DNA of 64,000 nt from Chrysogorgia sp. JL179-B06 (GCA_035772405.1 JAYKKM010000043.1:3082501-3146500), one strand, 5' to 3'; positions 1 through 10,555 are shown, numbered from the stretch's first letter. Program-made: numbers and translations. The notes: generated from the sequence alone by a model not told the origin.

Positions 1-261
1 GAACCGAAAAACGTCGTGGTCGATCAAACAAATATGTTGTCAAGTCATTAATAATTAATATTTCAGTGACTTCCACAATTTTAATACAATGTTTTCAATA
101 ATACCGTAAATAGACATTTTAATCGTGATTTATTGATGTTATGAAGACTGTGATTTGTAGCCATGTCGCACAAAATTGAAACACTCAAAACATTTTCGCA
201 TTAAATTTCCTAACTAGTAGAATTTGTTTATTATTAATAGCAAATCAGGCAATAATATGAC
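1..261. other. No recognisable feature
   Basis: AT-rich sequence with no convincing coding frame, RNA gene or repeat that I can recognise. Confidence 0.5.
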
Positions 262-405
262 CCTGGGGTGGGGTGTTAGACCAGAGTTTTTTTGCCCAGG
301 GGTGGGGCCTTGGCACACTAGGTCTATTCCCAGGGTGGGGACATGGACACTTCCTCACAAATGTCTAATCCCTGGAGTTGGTCCACGGGGGGATGGGCAC
401 AGCTG
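262..405. repeat. Degenerate G-rich minisatellite
   Basis: About four imperfect units of roughly 33 bp share a GGGTGGGG core (CCAGGGGTGGGG, CCAGGGTGGGG, a diverged CCTGGAGTTGG). The 62-codon open frame across it merely translates the repeat and is not proposed as a gene. Confidence 0.5.
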
Positions 406-1240
406 GAATTGACTGATATATTATGCTTGGATATTGCCTGGATTTTTTATGTTTAACTTCGCCTTGATTATGTGGTTTTATGTATAGTATCAAATTTACA
501 TTAAAACAAGCTAGGCTTAGACTCGGGCTACTTTAACCTGCGCAGGGAACTATGATGCACTGCTGAGTCAGCCATTATCGCGACATGAAAGGAAAACAAG
601 ATACTTCCCAGCCACATAACTGACTTCAAACACTTCCAAGCAAGCAGCTGACAAAAGCACTTCAGTTCGAACCACTCGATCGAAAAGAAAGAAGGCACAT
701 GCACTGGTCAATATATACCCCTAGAGTTTCATCCTAACCCCATCCGTGATCCCGCCCAGACCTCGCACGCCATGTATTTGTTGATCACAAATCTGAAAAG
801 GATGTTCATCGTAGATTTTGAACGTTATCTCGGTCAATATTTAACCCATTTCAATTCTTAAAACAGATTTGAAATTACCGAATCCAAGTACATAAACTAC
901 GTGCCTTCAGGTAATATCAACACAGCATGTTTACCTGTCCTTCGCAAGTTGACTTCATCAACGTTCTTTGTCCTTCTATTTACAGGATTTGAGCGATTCA
1001 ATGACACATTTAAACGGGAGTTTTCATATAACATTGTATTCAAGTTTATATTCATATTTAGTATAAATTGACAAGTTTATATCACAAATCCTCAATTTTC
1101 ATTGGCTATCGCAGGAGTTACTATCCGCTGATATAAACCTCTGGGGTAAAAGTCGCGTGATTTCGAAAGAATATTTACTTTTTTTCCATGAAAAATGCGA
1201 AATAAAAGTTATTTCTTGGGTTAAAAAGTTGTAAATTTAT
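406..1240. other. Non-coding stretch, nothing recognised
   Basis: No open frame above background and no repeat or RNA signature that I can support. It ends at the TIR-like CTAAAACAATTAGACAAC sequence of the MITE that follows. Confidence 0.5.
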
Positions 1241-1392
1241 ACTAAAACAATTAGACAACTTGCCCTTGTTTTCTATGAGCGATAGTCAACTCGGCTCCGC
1301 CTCGTTGACTATCTGCTCTTAGTAGAAACTGACCATGGTCTATTACAAATACTGCATTCTGATTGGCTACTCAACCGTTGTCTATTCGTGAT
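1241..1392 (+). repeat. Left half of a MITE split by the LINE
   Basis: The sequence starts CTAAAACAATTAGACAAC, holds an inner hairpin (GATAGTCAACTCGG / CCTCGTTGACTATC) and runs to GTCTATTCGTGAT. The same run, uninterrupted and in reverse orientation, occurs at about 5530-5640. There GTCTATTCGTGAT continues directly into AGACAACGTTTGGG, which here lies 3.7 kb away at 5094. The continuity of the second copy shows that the LINE interrupted this one. Confidence 0.8.
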
Positions 1393-4300
1393 CATATTAT
1401 ATTATGCATCACTATGGCGGTCGGTCATGCTTTACTTAGCTGCGTGGTTTTGTGGCTGATATCTAGTGTTTTGATAATATTTGTTGATCAGGAAGTTCAA
1501 CTTAATGATTATGAAACTATTTTGAATCCTAACTCGCTGTTCTTTGGTCCAGTTCTTTCGAAACCATTGACATGTGCTTCGATTTTGAAACGGATGACAA
1601 GTGCTTCAATTCCTAAATGTCGAGGAAAACGCTTTCTTGGTGGAAGAGTTCGTTATACAGCTAATGGAACAGCTACCTTTCAGTTTGAAAGGAATTTACT
1701 GCTGTCTGGAGATATCGCTACAAACCCGGGGCCTTCAAAGAAGAAGTCTACACCTAAATACCCTTGCAGAGAATGCAATAGGGCAGTACGAAATAACGAA
1801 GACGCCATATTATGTGCAAGTTGTGGAATTTGGTCTCACGTTAAATGTCTACGGATGTCTCGTTCGTGTTTTCAGTATTACCTCGACTGGCCCAATATCG
1901 ATTGGACATGCGATTTCTGTGCTTTACCAAAGTTCAGCGATTCTTTCTTTCTGGACAATTCGATGTCCGATTGTTATGCTTCCACAGAACATATGTCAAA
2001 TTTATCTAACACAGACGAATTGGACTCTCTCTCGTGGTATCAGTCCCAAATCAGCAATTACTACAAGTTCAATCTAAAAATTGGCTATCTGAATATTAAT
2101 AGTATTATAAATAAGATGGACGAGGTCAAGGAAATGCTGAACAGGAACATGTTCGACATCTTATTTATTGCCGAGACAAAAATTGACAAGTCTGTTTCTT
2201 CGGCGTTGGTCTCGCACCCTGGTTATCGCATAACTAGAAGAGATCGTGCGAAGGGAGCAGGTGGTATGTTAGCCTATATGAGAGAAGATCTGTCTGTATA
2301 CAGAAGGAAAAAACTCGAGCCAACGGATATTGAAGCAATCTGCCTCGACATAAGTGATAATAACAAAAGTCGCTTTATGGTTTGTGGCTGCTACAGATCG
2401 CCTGGTAAATGTAAAGAAACTGATTTTTTAACTTCATTATCATCAGCTGCTGAGATTATGTTTAGATCAAGGCAGGAGCTTCTATTGATCGGAGATATGA
2501 ACATGGATATGTATTCCAACGAAGATGAGGACCGGTTTCCTAACAGTAATCCGGCAGATTTCTGTCAAAGATTTTGTCTTGTAAACAAAATTACTGAACC
2601 GACGCGTGTCACTGACAAGACAAAAACATTAATTGATGTTATTCTTACGAGCCATCAGGAACGCTATTCAACAGCAGGGTCATTAAGTCTTGGTGTAAGT
2701 GACCATGACCTTGTCTTCATTGTTAGGAAGAATAAATTAGTACGTCCTAAACCACGGCTTATCGAATTTAGAAGCATGAAGAACTTTGATCATTTGAAAT
2801 TCCTTGCTGATCTGAAAAAGGTCCCTTGGGACACAGCATATCTATATGACAACGCAGATGATGTTTGGGAACATTGGAGTACGCTGTATAAAGATATTTT
2901 GGACCAACATGCACCTATCAAGAAAAAGTGGGTTCGGAGTGACCAATTGCCCTGGATTACTCCTCAAATCCAACGTGAAATTCAACTACGTAATAGATTG
3001 TTCAAGCGTCACAAAAAGAATCCCTCTTCAAGCTCATGGGAAACATATAAAGCTCAGCGCAACCTAGTTACATCATTAAAGCGTAATGGTATTAAGGAGT
3101 TCTGCTCTACTGCATGCGCTACAACAAAACATCCTGGGGAGTTCTGGAAAAAAATGAAACCGCTTCTTCCTGCTACTGCCTCAAATCAATACGATAAAAT
3201 AATTTTGGTTGAAAATGATAAAGTTATATCTGATCCCAGACTCGTTGCTGAGGTCTTCAACGAATATTTTGCTAATATAGTTCATACTGGGAACAATAAT
3301 GAATCAAATGCTGATTTTTCTTCCCATCCCAGCGTAAGATTGATAGCCCAAAGCGGAACTTTTGAGAACTTTACCTTTCATCCAGTCAGCACCAGCTATG
3401 TACGAGACATTTTGAACCATCTTAACCCGAAGAAAGCTGTTGGTGTTGATGGTATTACACCTAGATTGCTGAGATTGTCTGCTCCTGTTTTGGCGGACGA
3501 GATTGCTAAGTTGATAAATTTTAATATTTCAATTAATTCTTGGCCTTCTGAATGGAAGTGCAGCAATCTGATCCCAATTTTTAAGAAATTAGATGTCACG
3601 TACAAAGCCAATTATCGACCGATCTCTATTTTGACATCACTTTCAAAGGTCTACGAAAAGGTGATGTATGACCAGATGTATGGCGCATTTCATCAACGTC
3701 TTTCTTTGAATTTATCTGGTTTTCTTAAAAATCACTCATGTTGTACTGCCCTCTTGAAGATGACGGAGGACTGGAGAGATAAACTTGACGAAAGAGAAGC
3801 TGTGGCTGCCGTGGCTGTTGATCTCAGCAAAGCTTTTGACTCAATTAACCATCGATTGTTGCTGGCTAAATTACGGGCCTATGGTTTCTCTCAGTCAGCG
3901 TTAGATCTAATGGATTCTTATTTACTGGGACGGAAGCAACGAGTCAAGCTACAAGGGGAAGTTTCGAACTACAGTATCGTTAAAGTTGGAGTGCCACAGG
4001 GTTCCCTGTTAGGCCCTCTCCTATTTAACATCTTCATCAATGATGTAAACTATTGTATCCCGAACATCTCGCTCAGGCTATATGCTGATGATACCACTAC
4101 TTATGCTGCTGATGTCTCACCAACTGTGCTTGAATTTATTATCAACCAAGACCTGAAGATATTGTCTTCCTGGTTTACCAATAACTCCTTAGACGTAAAC
4201 AACTCTAAGACACAGGCTTTCTCTGTTGGTGCATGTAAATATGAGTATGAATTTAATATGAACGACACTAATATTGAGATAACTAACAATATTAGAATTC

Positions 4301-5093
4301 TGGGAGTAACCCTAGATAGTAATCTTAATTTTAAAAATCATATTACAGAACAGCTCAAGAAAGCGTACGCTAAGGTTTCAGTTCTCAGAAGGATCAGACG
4401 TTTTTTACCTACTGATAAATTAATTATATTATATAAGGCATTTATCTTACCACATTTGGAATACTGTGGCCCTCTATTGTTAGGAATAGGAAAAGTTCAA
4501 AGAGACCGACTTGATAATGCTAATTATTACATACTTAGAACAGTATTAGGCTATGGGAAATCTGTTTCTTATGAACAATTATTAAGTATCGTTGATTTGT
4601 CTAATTTAAAGCAGAGACGAATTTATCAGTCACTAGAATTACTTTATAAAAGTTTATTTTGTAATGGCCCTTCATATATTAGAAATCTCTTCCACTTTAG
4701 GAAAACAAAGTATAGTTTAAGAGGCGATGGTTACATCCTCATACTTCCTAAATTTAACTTACAGTGGAAGAAGAAATCTTTTAGCTATGCCGCTGCTAGT
4801 TATTGGAATACTCTCCCTATAAAAGTCCATCAGTCTGCAGATTTTAATAGTTTTAAAAATAATCTAAGGAACATTGTTTTTTAGTTTCTCATTGTAATTA
4901 ACTTTATTTATTATTGTAAATAATTTATTTATTATTATTATTATTATTTTTTATTTTTTATTTTTTTTTTCCCTGCTAACTTCTACTTGTTAAATAGTTA
5001 GATGATTATATATTGCACGTTCGTATTTTGAACGAGCTTTTGCTCTTGGACGAAACGTGTTGAAATAAATTATCTTATCTTATCTTATCTTAT
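1393..5093 (+). mobile_element. CR1-like non-LTR retrotransposon, apparently full length
   Basis: The element consists of one long ORF, a short AT-rich 3' UTR with ATT and T runs, and a terminal (TTATC)n tail typical of CR1/L2-type LINEs. It lies inside a MITE whose intact sequence is available nearby, which fixes the ends to within a few bases. At most a 2-bp AT is shared at the junctions, so the target duplication is tiny or absent. Order: N-terminal hydrophobic leader, 2A-like motif, PHD-like finger, APE endonuclease, reverse transcriptase. Confidence 0.88.
1414..4884 (+). CDS. CR1-like LINE polyprotein (2A-PHD-APE endonuclease-RT)
   Basis: About 1156 aa in one unbroken frame. I start at ATG 1414 because the open frame upstream lies in MITE sequence and has no ATG. 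A hydrophobic leader is followed at residues 99-107 by GDIATNPGP, a 2A-type ribosome-skipping motif with A in place of the usual E. Residues about 116-171 form a Cys-rich PHD-like finger (CREC, CASC, HVKC, CDFC). Residues about 221-435 are an apurinic-type endonuclease with AETKID, GDMNMD and a terminal SDHD. Residues about 655-945 are a reverse transcriptase with AVDLSKAFD, VPQGSLLGP and YADD at residue 890. All catalytic motifs are present and nothing is truncated, so this copy may be competent. The family nicks its target DNA and reverse-transcribes its own RNA in the nucleus. The leader plus 2A could release an N-terminal peptide, as described for 2A motifs in other animal non-LTR elements. 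Confidence 0.9.
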   Translation: MAVGHALLSCVVLWLISSVLIIFVDQEVQLNDYETILNPNSLFFGPVLSKPLTCASILKRMTSASIPKCRGKRFLGGRVRYTANGTATFQFERNLLLSGDIATNPGPSKKKSTPKYPCRECNRAVRNNEDAILCASCGIWSHVKCLRMSRSCFQYYLDWPNIDWTCDFCALPKFSDSFFLDNSMSDCYASTEHMSNLSNTDELDSLSWYQSQISNYYKFNLKIGYLNINSIINKMDEVKEMLNRNMFDILFIAETKIDKSVSSALVSHPGYRITRRDRAKGAGGMLAYMREDLSVYRRKKLEPTDIEAICLDISDNNKSRFMVCGCYRSPGKCKETDFLTSLSSAAEIMFRSRQELLLIGDMNMDMYSNEDEDRFPNSNPADFCQRFCLVNKITEPTRVTDKTKTLIDVILTSHQERYSTAGSLSLGVSDHDLVFIVRKNKLVRPKPRLIEFRSMKNFDHLKFLADLKKVPWDTAYLYDNADDVWEHWSTLYKDILDQHAPIKKKWVRSDQLPWITPQIQREIQLRNRLFKRHKKNPSSSSWETYKAQRNLVTSLKRNGIKEFCSTACATTKHPGEFWKKMKPLLPATASNQYDKIILVENDKVISDPRLVAEVFNEYFANIVHTGNNNESNADFSSHPSVRLIAQSGTFENFTFHPVSTSYVRDILNHLNPKKAVGVDGITPRLLRLSAPVLADEIAKLINFNISINSWPSEWKCSNLIPIFKKLDVTYKANYRPISILTSLSKVYEKVMYDQMYGAFHQRLSLNLSGFLKNHSCCTALLKMTEDWRDKLDEREAVAAVAVDLSKAFDSINHRLLLAKLRAYGFSQSALDLMDSYLLGRKQRVKLQGEVSNYSIVKVGVPQGSLLGPLLFNIFINDVNYCIPNISLRLYADDTTTYAADVSPTVLEFIINQDLKILSSWFTNNSLDVNNSKTQAFSVGACKYEYEFNMNDTNIEITNNIRILGVTLDSNLNFKNHITEQLKKAYAKVSVLRRIRRFLPTDKLIILYKAFILPHLEYCGPLLLGIGKVQRDRLDNANYYILRTVLGYGKSVSYEQLLSIVDLSNLKQRRIYQSLELLYKSLFCNGPSYIRNLFHFRKTKYSLRGDGYILILPKFNLQWKKKSFSYAAASYWNTLPIKVHQSADFNSFKNNLRNIVF

Positions 5094-5660
5094 AGACAAC
5101 GTTTGGGAAACTCGCTCAAATCAATGGCAGAAAACTCTCGTTTTGGGGAGGTTTCGGATGAGTTTTTGGATAATTTTTTTGAGAATGCATGATTTGTAAT
5201 AGTCCACTAATTTGTTTCTACTAAAACAATTAGACAACTCGTCCTCGTTGTCTATGAGCGAATAGTCAGCTCAGGCTTCGCCTTCGTTGACTATTTAACA
5301 ATTAGACAACGAGTCCGAGTTGTCTATGAGCGAATAGTCAACGAAGGCGAAGCCTGAGTTGACTATTCGCTCATAGACAACGAGGACGAGTTGTCTAATT
5401 GTTTTAGTAGAAACAAATTAGTGGACTATTACAAATCATGCGTTCTCCAAAAAATTATCCAAAAACTCATCCGAAACCTCCCCAAAACGAGAGTTTTCTG
5501 CCATTGTTTTGAGCGCGTTTCCCAAACGTTGTCTATCACGAATAGACAACGGTTGAGTAGCCAATGAGAATGCAGCATTTGTAATAGACCATGGTCAGTT
5601 TCTACTAATCGCTCATAGATAACTCGGACTCGTTGTCTAATTGTTAAATAGAAAACGCGG
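5092..5660. repeat. Right half of the split MITE joined head-to-head to a second copy
   Basis: 5094-5225 completes the MITE begun at 1241. From about 5224 to 5400 the sequence is a large palindrome (ACTAAAACAATTAGACAAC ... GTTGTCTAATTGTTTTAGT). A second complete MITE copy follows in inverted orientation to about 5650. Internal GACTATTCGCTC / GAGCGAATAGTC pairs form secondary hairpins. No coding content. Confidence 0.75.
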
Positions 5661-5852
5661 GCTCGTTGTCTAATTGTTAAGTACTGTATACTTTTGGCAT
5701 TCATTACTAACTTTAATTGGCATTGCCGACTATACTAGTCTCATTGAGATCGCAGACCAACCCGTTTCGAAATCGCTCGTCATCTTTACGGAGAATACGG
5801 GGGGTTAGGGAGAATACGGGGGGTTAGTAAATATCCATGGGTTAAGGTACGT
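5661..5852. repeat. Short GGGGGGTTAGGG tandem repeat in unannotated spacer
   Basis: At about 5788-5828 the unit GGAGAATACGGGGGGTTAG occurs twice in tandem and contains the telomere-like GGTTAGGG. The rest of the stretch shows nothing recognisable. Confidence 0.5.
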
Positions 5853-6246
5853 TTACACCGTATTTGTCGGGCCGATTTTCCAAATATGGGCATCCAATTG
5901 ATGGCGTTAGCGTTGACGTCAGCAAGTCCCGACACTGAAAATCGGGAGAAAAATCTGTAGAAAAGTCACAGATTTTTCCAGAGTCGTAGCGATTTTTTAC
6001 TGTAACTATGACTACCGAATAAACGCGCGTATATTTAAAAAAAATTAAAACAAGAAAAGAAATATATCGACCGTAAACTACGAGTGTATATAGCAGACGA
6101 AGCTGTTAATAATATTCAGTAAAAATCGGGAGTAAAAATCGGGAGTTGCGTTTACACACTGCGATTTGTCGGGGATGACGAATAAGCGAAATTTACCGCG
6201 AATCACGTAAATATTCGTCAGTGTCGGCCCGACAAATGTACCTTTA
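5853..6246. repeat. MITE-like element with inverted ends
   Basis: The left end AAGGTACGTTTACACCG...TTGTCGGGCCGA is matched in inverse by GTCGGCCCGACAAATGTACCTTT at the right end (about 6222-6246). The interior has repeated AAAATCGGGAG and no coding frame. Confidence 0.55.
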
Positions 6247-6575
6247 GAAAACTCGTTAGGCGGGGGGTTAGGGTTAGGATAAAAAGTTGTTTCGGGTTAT
6301 CAGATGGCTTCTCGGCGGAGAGGGAGGGTGAGCACGCCATTTATCCTGGTCAGCGGCAAGCAATCGTCTTCTGGAGGATCGTTTTTAGTATCCGCGAGAG
6401 ATGCCTATATTATGATATACATCATAGAACTGCATGCTAACCCCAAAATAACTTAGATCCTAACCCCCTGCCCAATGGGTTTTCTAACCCTAACCCCTGA
6501 AACCTTAATACTAATAAAAGGATCGTCCAGTAGACGATTGCTTGCCGCTGACAGGGATAAATGGCGTCCTCACCC
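6247..6575. repeat. Foldback locus L1 with CCTAACCC module
   Basis: Arms of about 60 bp at 6327-6387 and 6515-6575 are inverted copies (GCCATTTATCCTGGTCAGCG / CGCTGACAGGGATAAATGGC). Between them lies AACCCCAAAATAACTTAG continuing into ATCCTAACCCCC, a diverged copy of a module seen also near 17.8, 28.9 and 61.6 kb. Just left, at 6246-6285, is CTCGTTAGGCGGGGGG followed by TTAGGGTTAGGAT, also part of the module. Confidence 0.65.
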
Positions 6576-7114
6576 AACGTTTTCGGTCGCCTCCGCGTTG
6601 AGAATCTGACGACACTTCGTTACGCTGCAGGTCAGGAATTAAACATGATCGATTAATGGCGGACGTAACAACTCCAGATTCGGATTCAGAAAAATAACAC
6701 TTGCCATCGTTGAATCGCAAAACGGTTTCGACTGAGTAATATTTAGCAGCTCTGCTTTATAAATATGTAAAAATATCGATAGGTAAAAATTTGATCGTAG
6801 TACCACGCTTTAAAAGTAGAGAGCGGAAATCCAGCTCTGGAACAACACTCTGCCGACAGTGACGTACTTGGCGCCATTTTCGGAAAAGGTCACACAGAGT
6901 CATCCCATCTAACCTCTTCCATTTTTCTATGGGCTTAGCACGAGTTCATAGCTATTTGAAGATGGAAACTCAGTCTATCATATGTGTCTACCGACTTGTT
7001 GTTCACTCCCTGCATTGATTTAACTAGATTTAGGAAACTTAATCATACTCTAGACTTCTCTGGATCTGTATGATTAACTTTAACGCCTGACGTGCTGGTA
7101 TACACTATTAATTT
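6576..7114. other. Non-coding stretch, nothing recognised
   Basis: No coding frame, RNA gene or repeat that I can support between the foldback arm and the ACTCC/GGAGT repeat block. Confidence 0.45.
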
Positions 7115-7575
7115 CAAGGAGTTATTTTAATTCCGGCAAGGAATTTCGGAGTTGAGTTTACTCCTATTTTGGAGTTAATTTAACTTCAACTGATGGCATA
7201 ATTTTCATTCTACTCCACGTGGAGTTATTTTAACTCCACTAAGAGTCAAAATTACTCTTATTTTGGAGTAAAATTAGTGGAGTTATATCTACTCCTATTA
7301 TTCTACTCCACTTCTATCACAGGAATTATTTTACTCCAATTTTGGAGTCGCGTTTACTCCGAAAATGGAGTTAAAATATTGGAGTAAAAATTAACTCTGC
7401 CATTCTGTTCCTTTTTTCTACTCAATTTTTGGAGTCAAATTGACTCCAATTTTGGAGTAGAAATTTACTCCTACAGGAGTTATTGTTTTGGAGTAAAAAA
7501 TAACTCCTAAAATGGAGTCATCCTGTACCTGTATTTACAATTCTACTTTTGGAGTCAAATTGACTCCTTGAAAAT
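7115..7575. repeat. ACTCC/GGAGT alternating palindromic repeat block
   Basis: GGAGT and ACTCC occur at roughly 10-20 bp spacing through about 450 bp, often as ACTCCnnnTTTTGGAGT or GGAGTAAAATTAACTCC. The two strands therefore look alike. This is a low-complexity, self-complementary repeat with no frame conserved. Confidence 0.7.
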
Positions 7576-7920
7576 AACAGTGTATGGGTGACTGAACAGA
7601 ATGAAGAAAGGAACCTGAACAGGATGACGAATTAACATAAAATGTTCGAAATGGATTTTCAAATAACTCCTCTTCGTGAATTTATTCAAGTGCAACACTT
7701 AAGATATATCACTAACATTTCAGTAGACCTGACGCAAATTACACAAAGCAAATTTAGTTTTTAAAACCCACTGCTAAGAATTAACAGGACATGAGAACGA
7801 GTTGAGTTTCAATAGACTTCTTGACTGTCTTGGGAGGAACGATGAAGGCTAAAAGGGATGACTCAAAAGGACATTTTTTAGAACTACTAACCCTAATCTC
7901 AATCCTAATCCTAACCCTAT
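7576..7920. other. Non-coding stretch ending in CCTAA repeats
   Basis: No gene recognised. The last 35 bp (7886-7920) hold four imperfect CTAACCCTAA/CCTAATC units abutting the A1 repeat of the retroelement that follows. Confidence 0.45.
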
Positions 7921-7994
7921 TGTCAGCGGTCTCATGCAGCGCGTATATAAGAGATGACCCATAACCACACATTGCACTTCGAGAGGTTATTGCA
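7921..7994 (+). repeat. Split direct repeat A1
   Basis: About 74 bp, TGTCAGCGGTCTCATGCAGC to GGTTATTGCA. It matches A2 (10557-10629) apart from a 2-bp indel (CACACATTG versus CACAATTG) and isolated changes. It carries a TATA box and ends just upstream of the gag start. Confidence 0.8.
7941..7952 (+). promoter_or_regulatory. TATA-box promoter inside repeat A1
   Basis: GCGTATATAAGAG lies about 50 bp upstream of ATG 8001, a suitable place for a Pol II TATA box driving the element's gag. The same site recurs in A2 at about 10577-10588, which would let either repeat start transcription. Confidence 0.55.
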
Positions 7995-8000
7995 GTCGTA

Positions 8001-9730
8001 ATGGCCGAACCTCAACTTCCTCAAGCGAGAGTTGTGCAAGCTCAGGCAGCCATAGCAGTTGAAAATGAAGCCCCTCCTGCTCCGCCACAACAACAGTTGC
8101 AAGCTCAACAGGCCCAACAAGCTCAACAGGCTCCTCCAGAAGTACAGCCAGAAGCAGAACCGGCTACACCACTTTTGGAGGTAAAACTTTATTCCCTGTT
8201 TGTCGGTCGTTACATAGAACCGTTTATTCGCTCGCTCGTTCCCCCGGTTGCCTTTCGCCTCGGTTTCTCGAGCGGTGTGTTGGCATGTAAAGTTTGAGCT
8301 TATGCTTGTCGGGTGTACATCTGGACGTAGTGCCTTTCTGGGCTTTCGCAGATGTGATTGCCTTTCGCCTCGGTTTTTCGAGCGGCGTGTTGGCATGTAA
8401 CATTTGAATTTGTTGTCGTGTGTACCTCTGGCTGTAGTGCCTTTTCTGGGCTTTCGCCGATGTGATTGCCTTTCGCCTCGGTTTTTCGAGCGGCGTGTTG
8501 GCATGTAACATTTGAATTTATTGTCGTGTGTACATCTGGGCGTAGTGCCTTGCCAGACTTTCGCAGATGTAGTTGCCTTTCGCCTCGAGTTTTCTCGAGC
8601 GGCGTGTTGGCATTTAGGAATTAATTATGGGTCTTGTCGTATGTGCGTTTCGCTGTAGCGCCTTTTAATCTCTGTTTTGCCAGATATGTTTGCCTTTCGC
8701 CTTGAGTTTCTCGAGCGGCGTGCATGGTGGATTTCTGAAATGTATACTTAGGGCGATTTTTGTATATCAATGCGTAAGTTATATCAGTAGGGTTTAGTTT
8801 CAAACGTGGACACAACGCATGTTTAGTCTTGAGTATGGGCGTGGTTTCTATATTCAGAGCATTTTAGCTAGAGGTTGGGTTTGCTCTCGAGTTTCAGTTA
8901 TATCAGTTTTGGCGTCCTGGCTGCATTATGCAAGTTGGTGTTAATTTTGTGGCTGTATTTGCATTGGAATTTGTTTATTTTACTTTGCAAGTCCACTTGT
9001 TTGGGTAGTCTTTCAGGCGAGTCCCCAGGGAACTGTTCCATTCAACCTTATTTAATCCGTTCTTTTGTGGGTTTGTTAGACTGGTGATACGCATACTTGG
9101 TCACGGTTTATAGTTTTGTATAGGTATGAGCGCATTGAATCAGCTCTGTTGTTTTAACATTCCCCTTTTACATTTGTTCTTGTAGCAACTACAAACCCGT
9201 ATACAGTCCCTCGAATCGGCTCACGAGTCTACGGTTGATAACCTAGTCAAGAAAGTAACTAGATACGGCATGCGCCGCGATGAAGATTTCGATAAATACG
9301 AGGCCTTGTCACTCGCAGAGCGCCTCTTGCACCGGGCACAATCGGAGAAACACCCGAAGGCCACAGCGTACGACATCATCGATTCATCGTAAATACCCTA
9401 AGGGCCAAGATACAGGTCTCGACAGAGCAGTTTAGGGCCTATTTCCTGGCCTTCTTGGCGGAAAAAGAGTACTCTGGGATTCTTGATTCTATCACAAAAG
9501 TTGATAAACTCTTTAAGAAAAAGTTTCAGCCTACCCAACCCAAAGCGGCTCCACCAGCTTCTGATTCATCGTCGCGTACCATCACGTGTTGGCATTGTGG
9601 CCGTTCTGGTCATCGGATTGCTCAGTGTTACCGCCTTCGGGGATCAGGCCGCGGTTACAACTCGCGTTGGCAACCTTATGATCGCAATCCAAGGTCTCAG
9701 CCCTCCACCAATATTGGCAAAAGAGATTAG
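8001..9730 (+). pseudogene. gag-like protein with CCHC zinc knuckle, probably spliced, frameshifted
   Basis: ATG 8001 opens a Pro/Gln/Ala-rich segment with repeated AQQAQQ that runs to codon TTG-GAG at 8179, where a GTAAAA donor begins. An acceptor CTTGTAG at 9179-9185 leads in the same phase into a charged, helical segment (QLQTRIQSLE..., ALSLAERLL). The two parts fit as exons flanking a 1-kb intron filled with a minisatellite. The frame then stops at TAA 9390. Coding resumes one frame over and ends at TAG 9728 after the knuckle CWHCGRSGHRIAQC (C-x2-C-x4-H-x4-C) and a Gly/Arg/Ser tail. That order fits a nucleic-acid-binding gag. The alternative is a host CCHC protein, which the flanking split repeats make less likely. 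Confidence 0.55.
8236..8735 (+). repeat. ~113-bp minisatellite inside the putative gag intron
   Basis: About four to five tandem units begin near TTGCCTTTCGCCTCGG and contain TCGAGCGGCGTGTTGGCAT, with a TGTACnTCTGG half-unit. The open frames on the minus strand here (repeated MPTRRSKNRGERQ) only translate the repeat. Confidence 0.75.
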
Positions 9731-10490
9731 GTCGCATTCTGAGAGGTCATCTCTATTTTGTTTGGTTAATTACATCTTGTTGTAATTTTGTTTATTTTCC
9801 TCATTAAAGCATATTTATGTTATTCTATATTTTTACGTGCTTTCTTCTAATACCCTGGGGATAGGGGGTTCTTTGTACCCGTCCATGCATGTTCCTTCCT
9901 TAGATGACAGTTTTGAAAGGAATCTAAATTTCCTTCTCGGATTACCGGCGCTCAAGGCTGTCATCTCCCGGGTTAACTCCTTTCTTTTCATTTTTTTTTA
10001 TATTATTTTTTTTTATATTATTTTTTTTTTTGTTAGCCATTAGCCAAGCGTTTGAAACCGACAGTTAGTTACCCTTTCCACCTGTGGGAGTTTTCAAAGG
10101 GCTTTGATCCGACTTCAGTTAGTCCTATTGTTGTCCGTTGGGTTTGTTCTAATGGCACCGCTCTTCCTTGGGAGACCCGGGAGATGTCAGCCTCCAATGG
10201 AGGTGTTACAGCCCGGAGGCCCTTCTGACATTTTATCGTCGCAAGAGGACCAGTTATCTGGCGCTAGTCTTCAATATACCGAGGCCAATGACCTGAAAAA
10301 CTTCATCTCGGCCTTTCCCTCCGGTGCTGGGAGGAACCCTTTAAAGCGCAGCTCAACTTTGGAATAAAAATGTTACGTGTTCCATACGTTTTGATTCAGT
10401 TTTAGTTTGGGTTTTTGAGGATGGGGTTTTAGTATGGGTGTTTGTGTCGGGGGTTTCGGATAAAACCTGTAGTAACATTAATTGCGGGGC
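9731..10490 (+). other. Residual interior of the split-repeat element
   Basis: An 87-codon open frame at 10104-10367 and shorter ones are present. I recognise no RT, RNase H or tyrosine-recombinase motif in any of them. T-rich runs occur at 9990-10033. It is probably the decayed or deleted part of the element, where the enzymes would be expected. Confidence 0.4.
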
Positions 10491-10555
10491 GCGACTGCAT
10501 TTAGTCCCATTCTCATCTCCTAAGCGCAAAGGAGATCGCTGAGAATAGGATACTA
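10491..10555 (+). repeat. Split direct repeat B1
   Basis: 65 bp, GCGACTGCATTTAGTCCC to GGATACTA, immediately followed by A2. It differs from B2 at one visible base (TTTAG versus TTCAG). Confidence 0.8.

Noticed and set aside
7932..8511. 190-aa and 95-aa minus-strand proteins with MPTRRSKNRGERQ repeats
   Set aside because: They follow the 113-bp minisatellite inside the putative gag intron and have no independent support.
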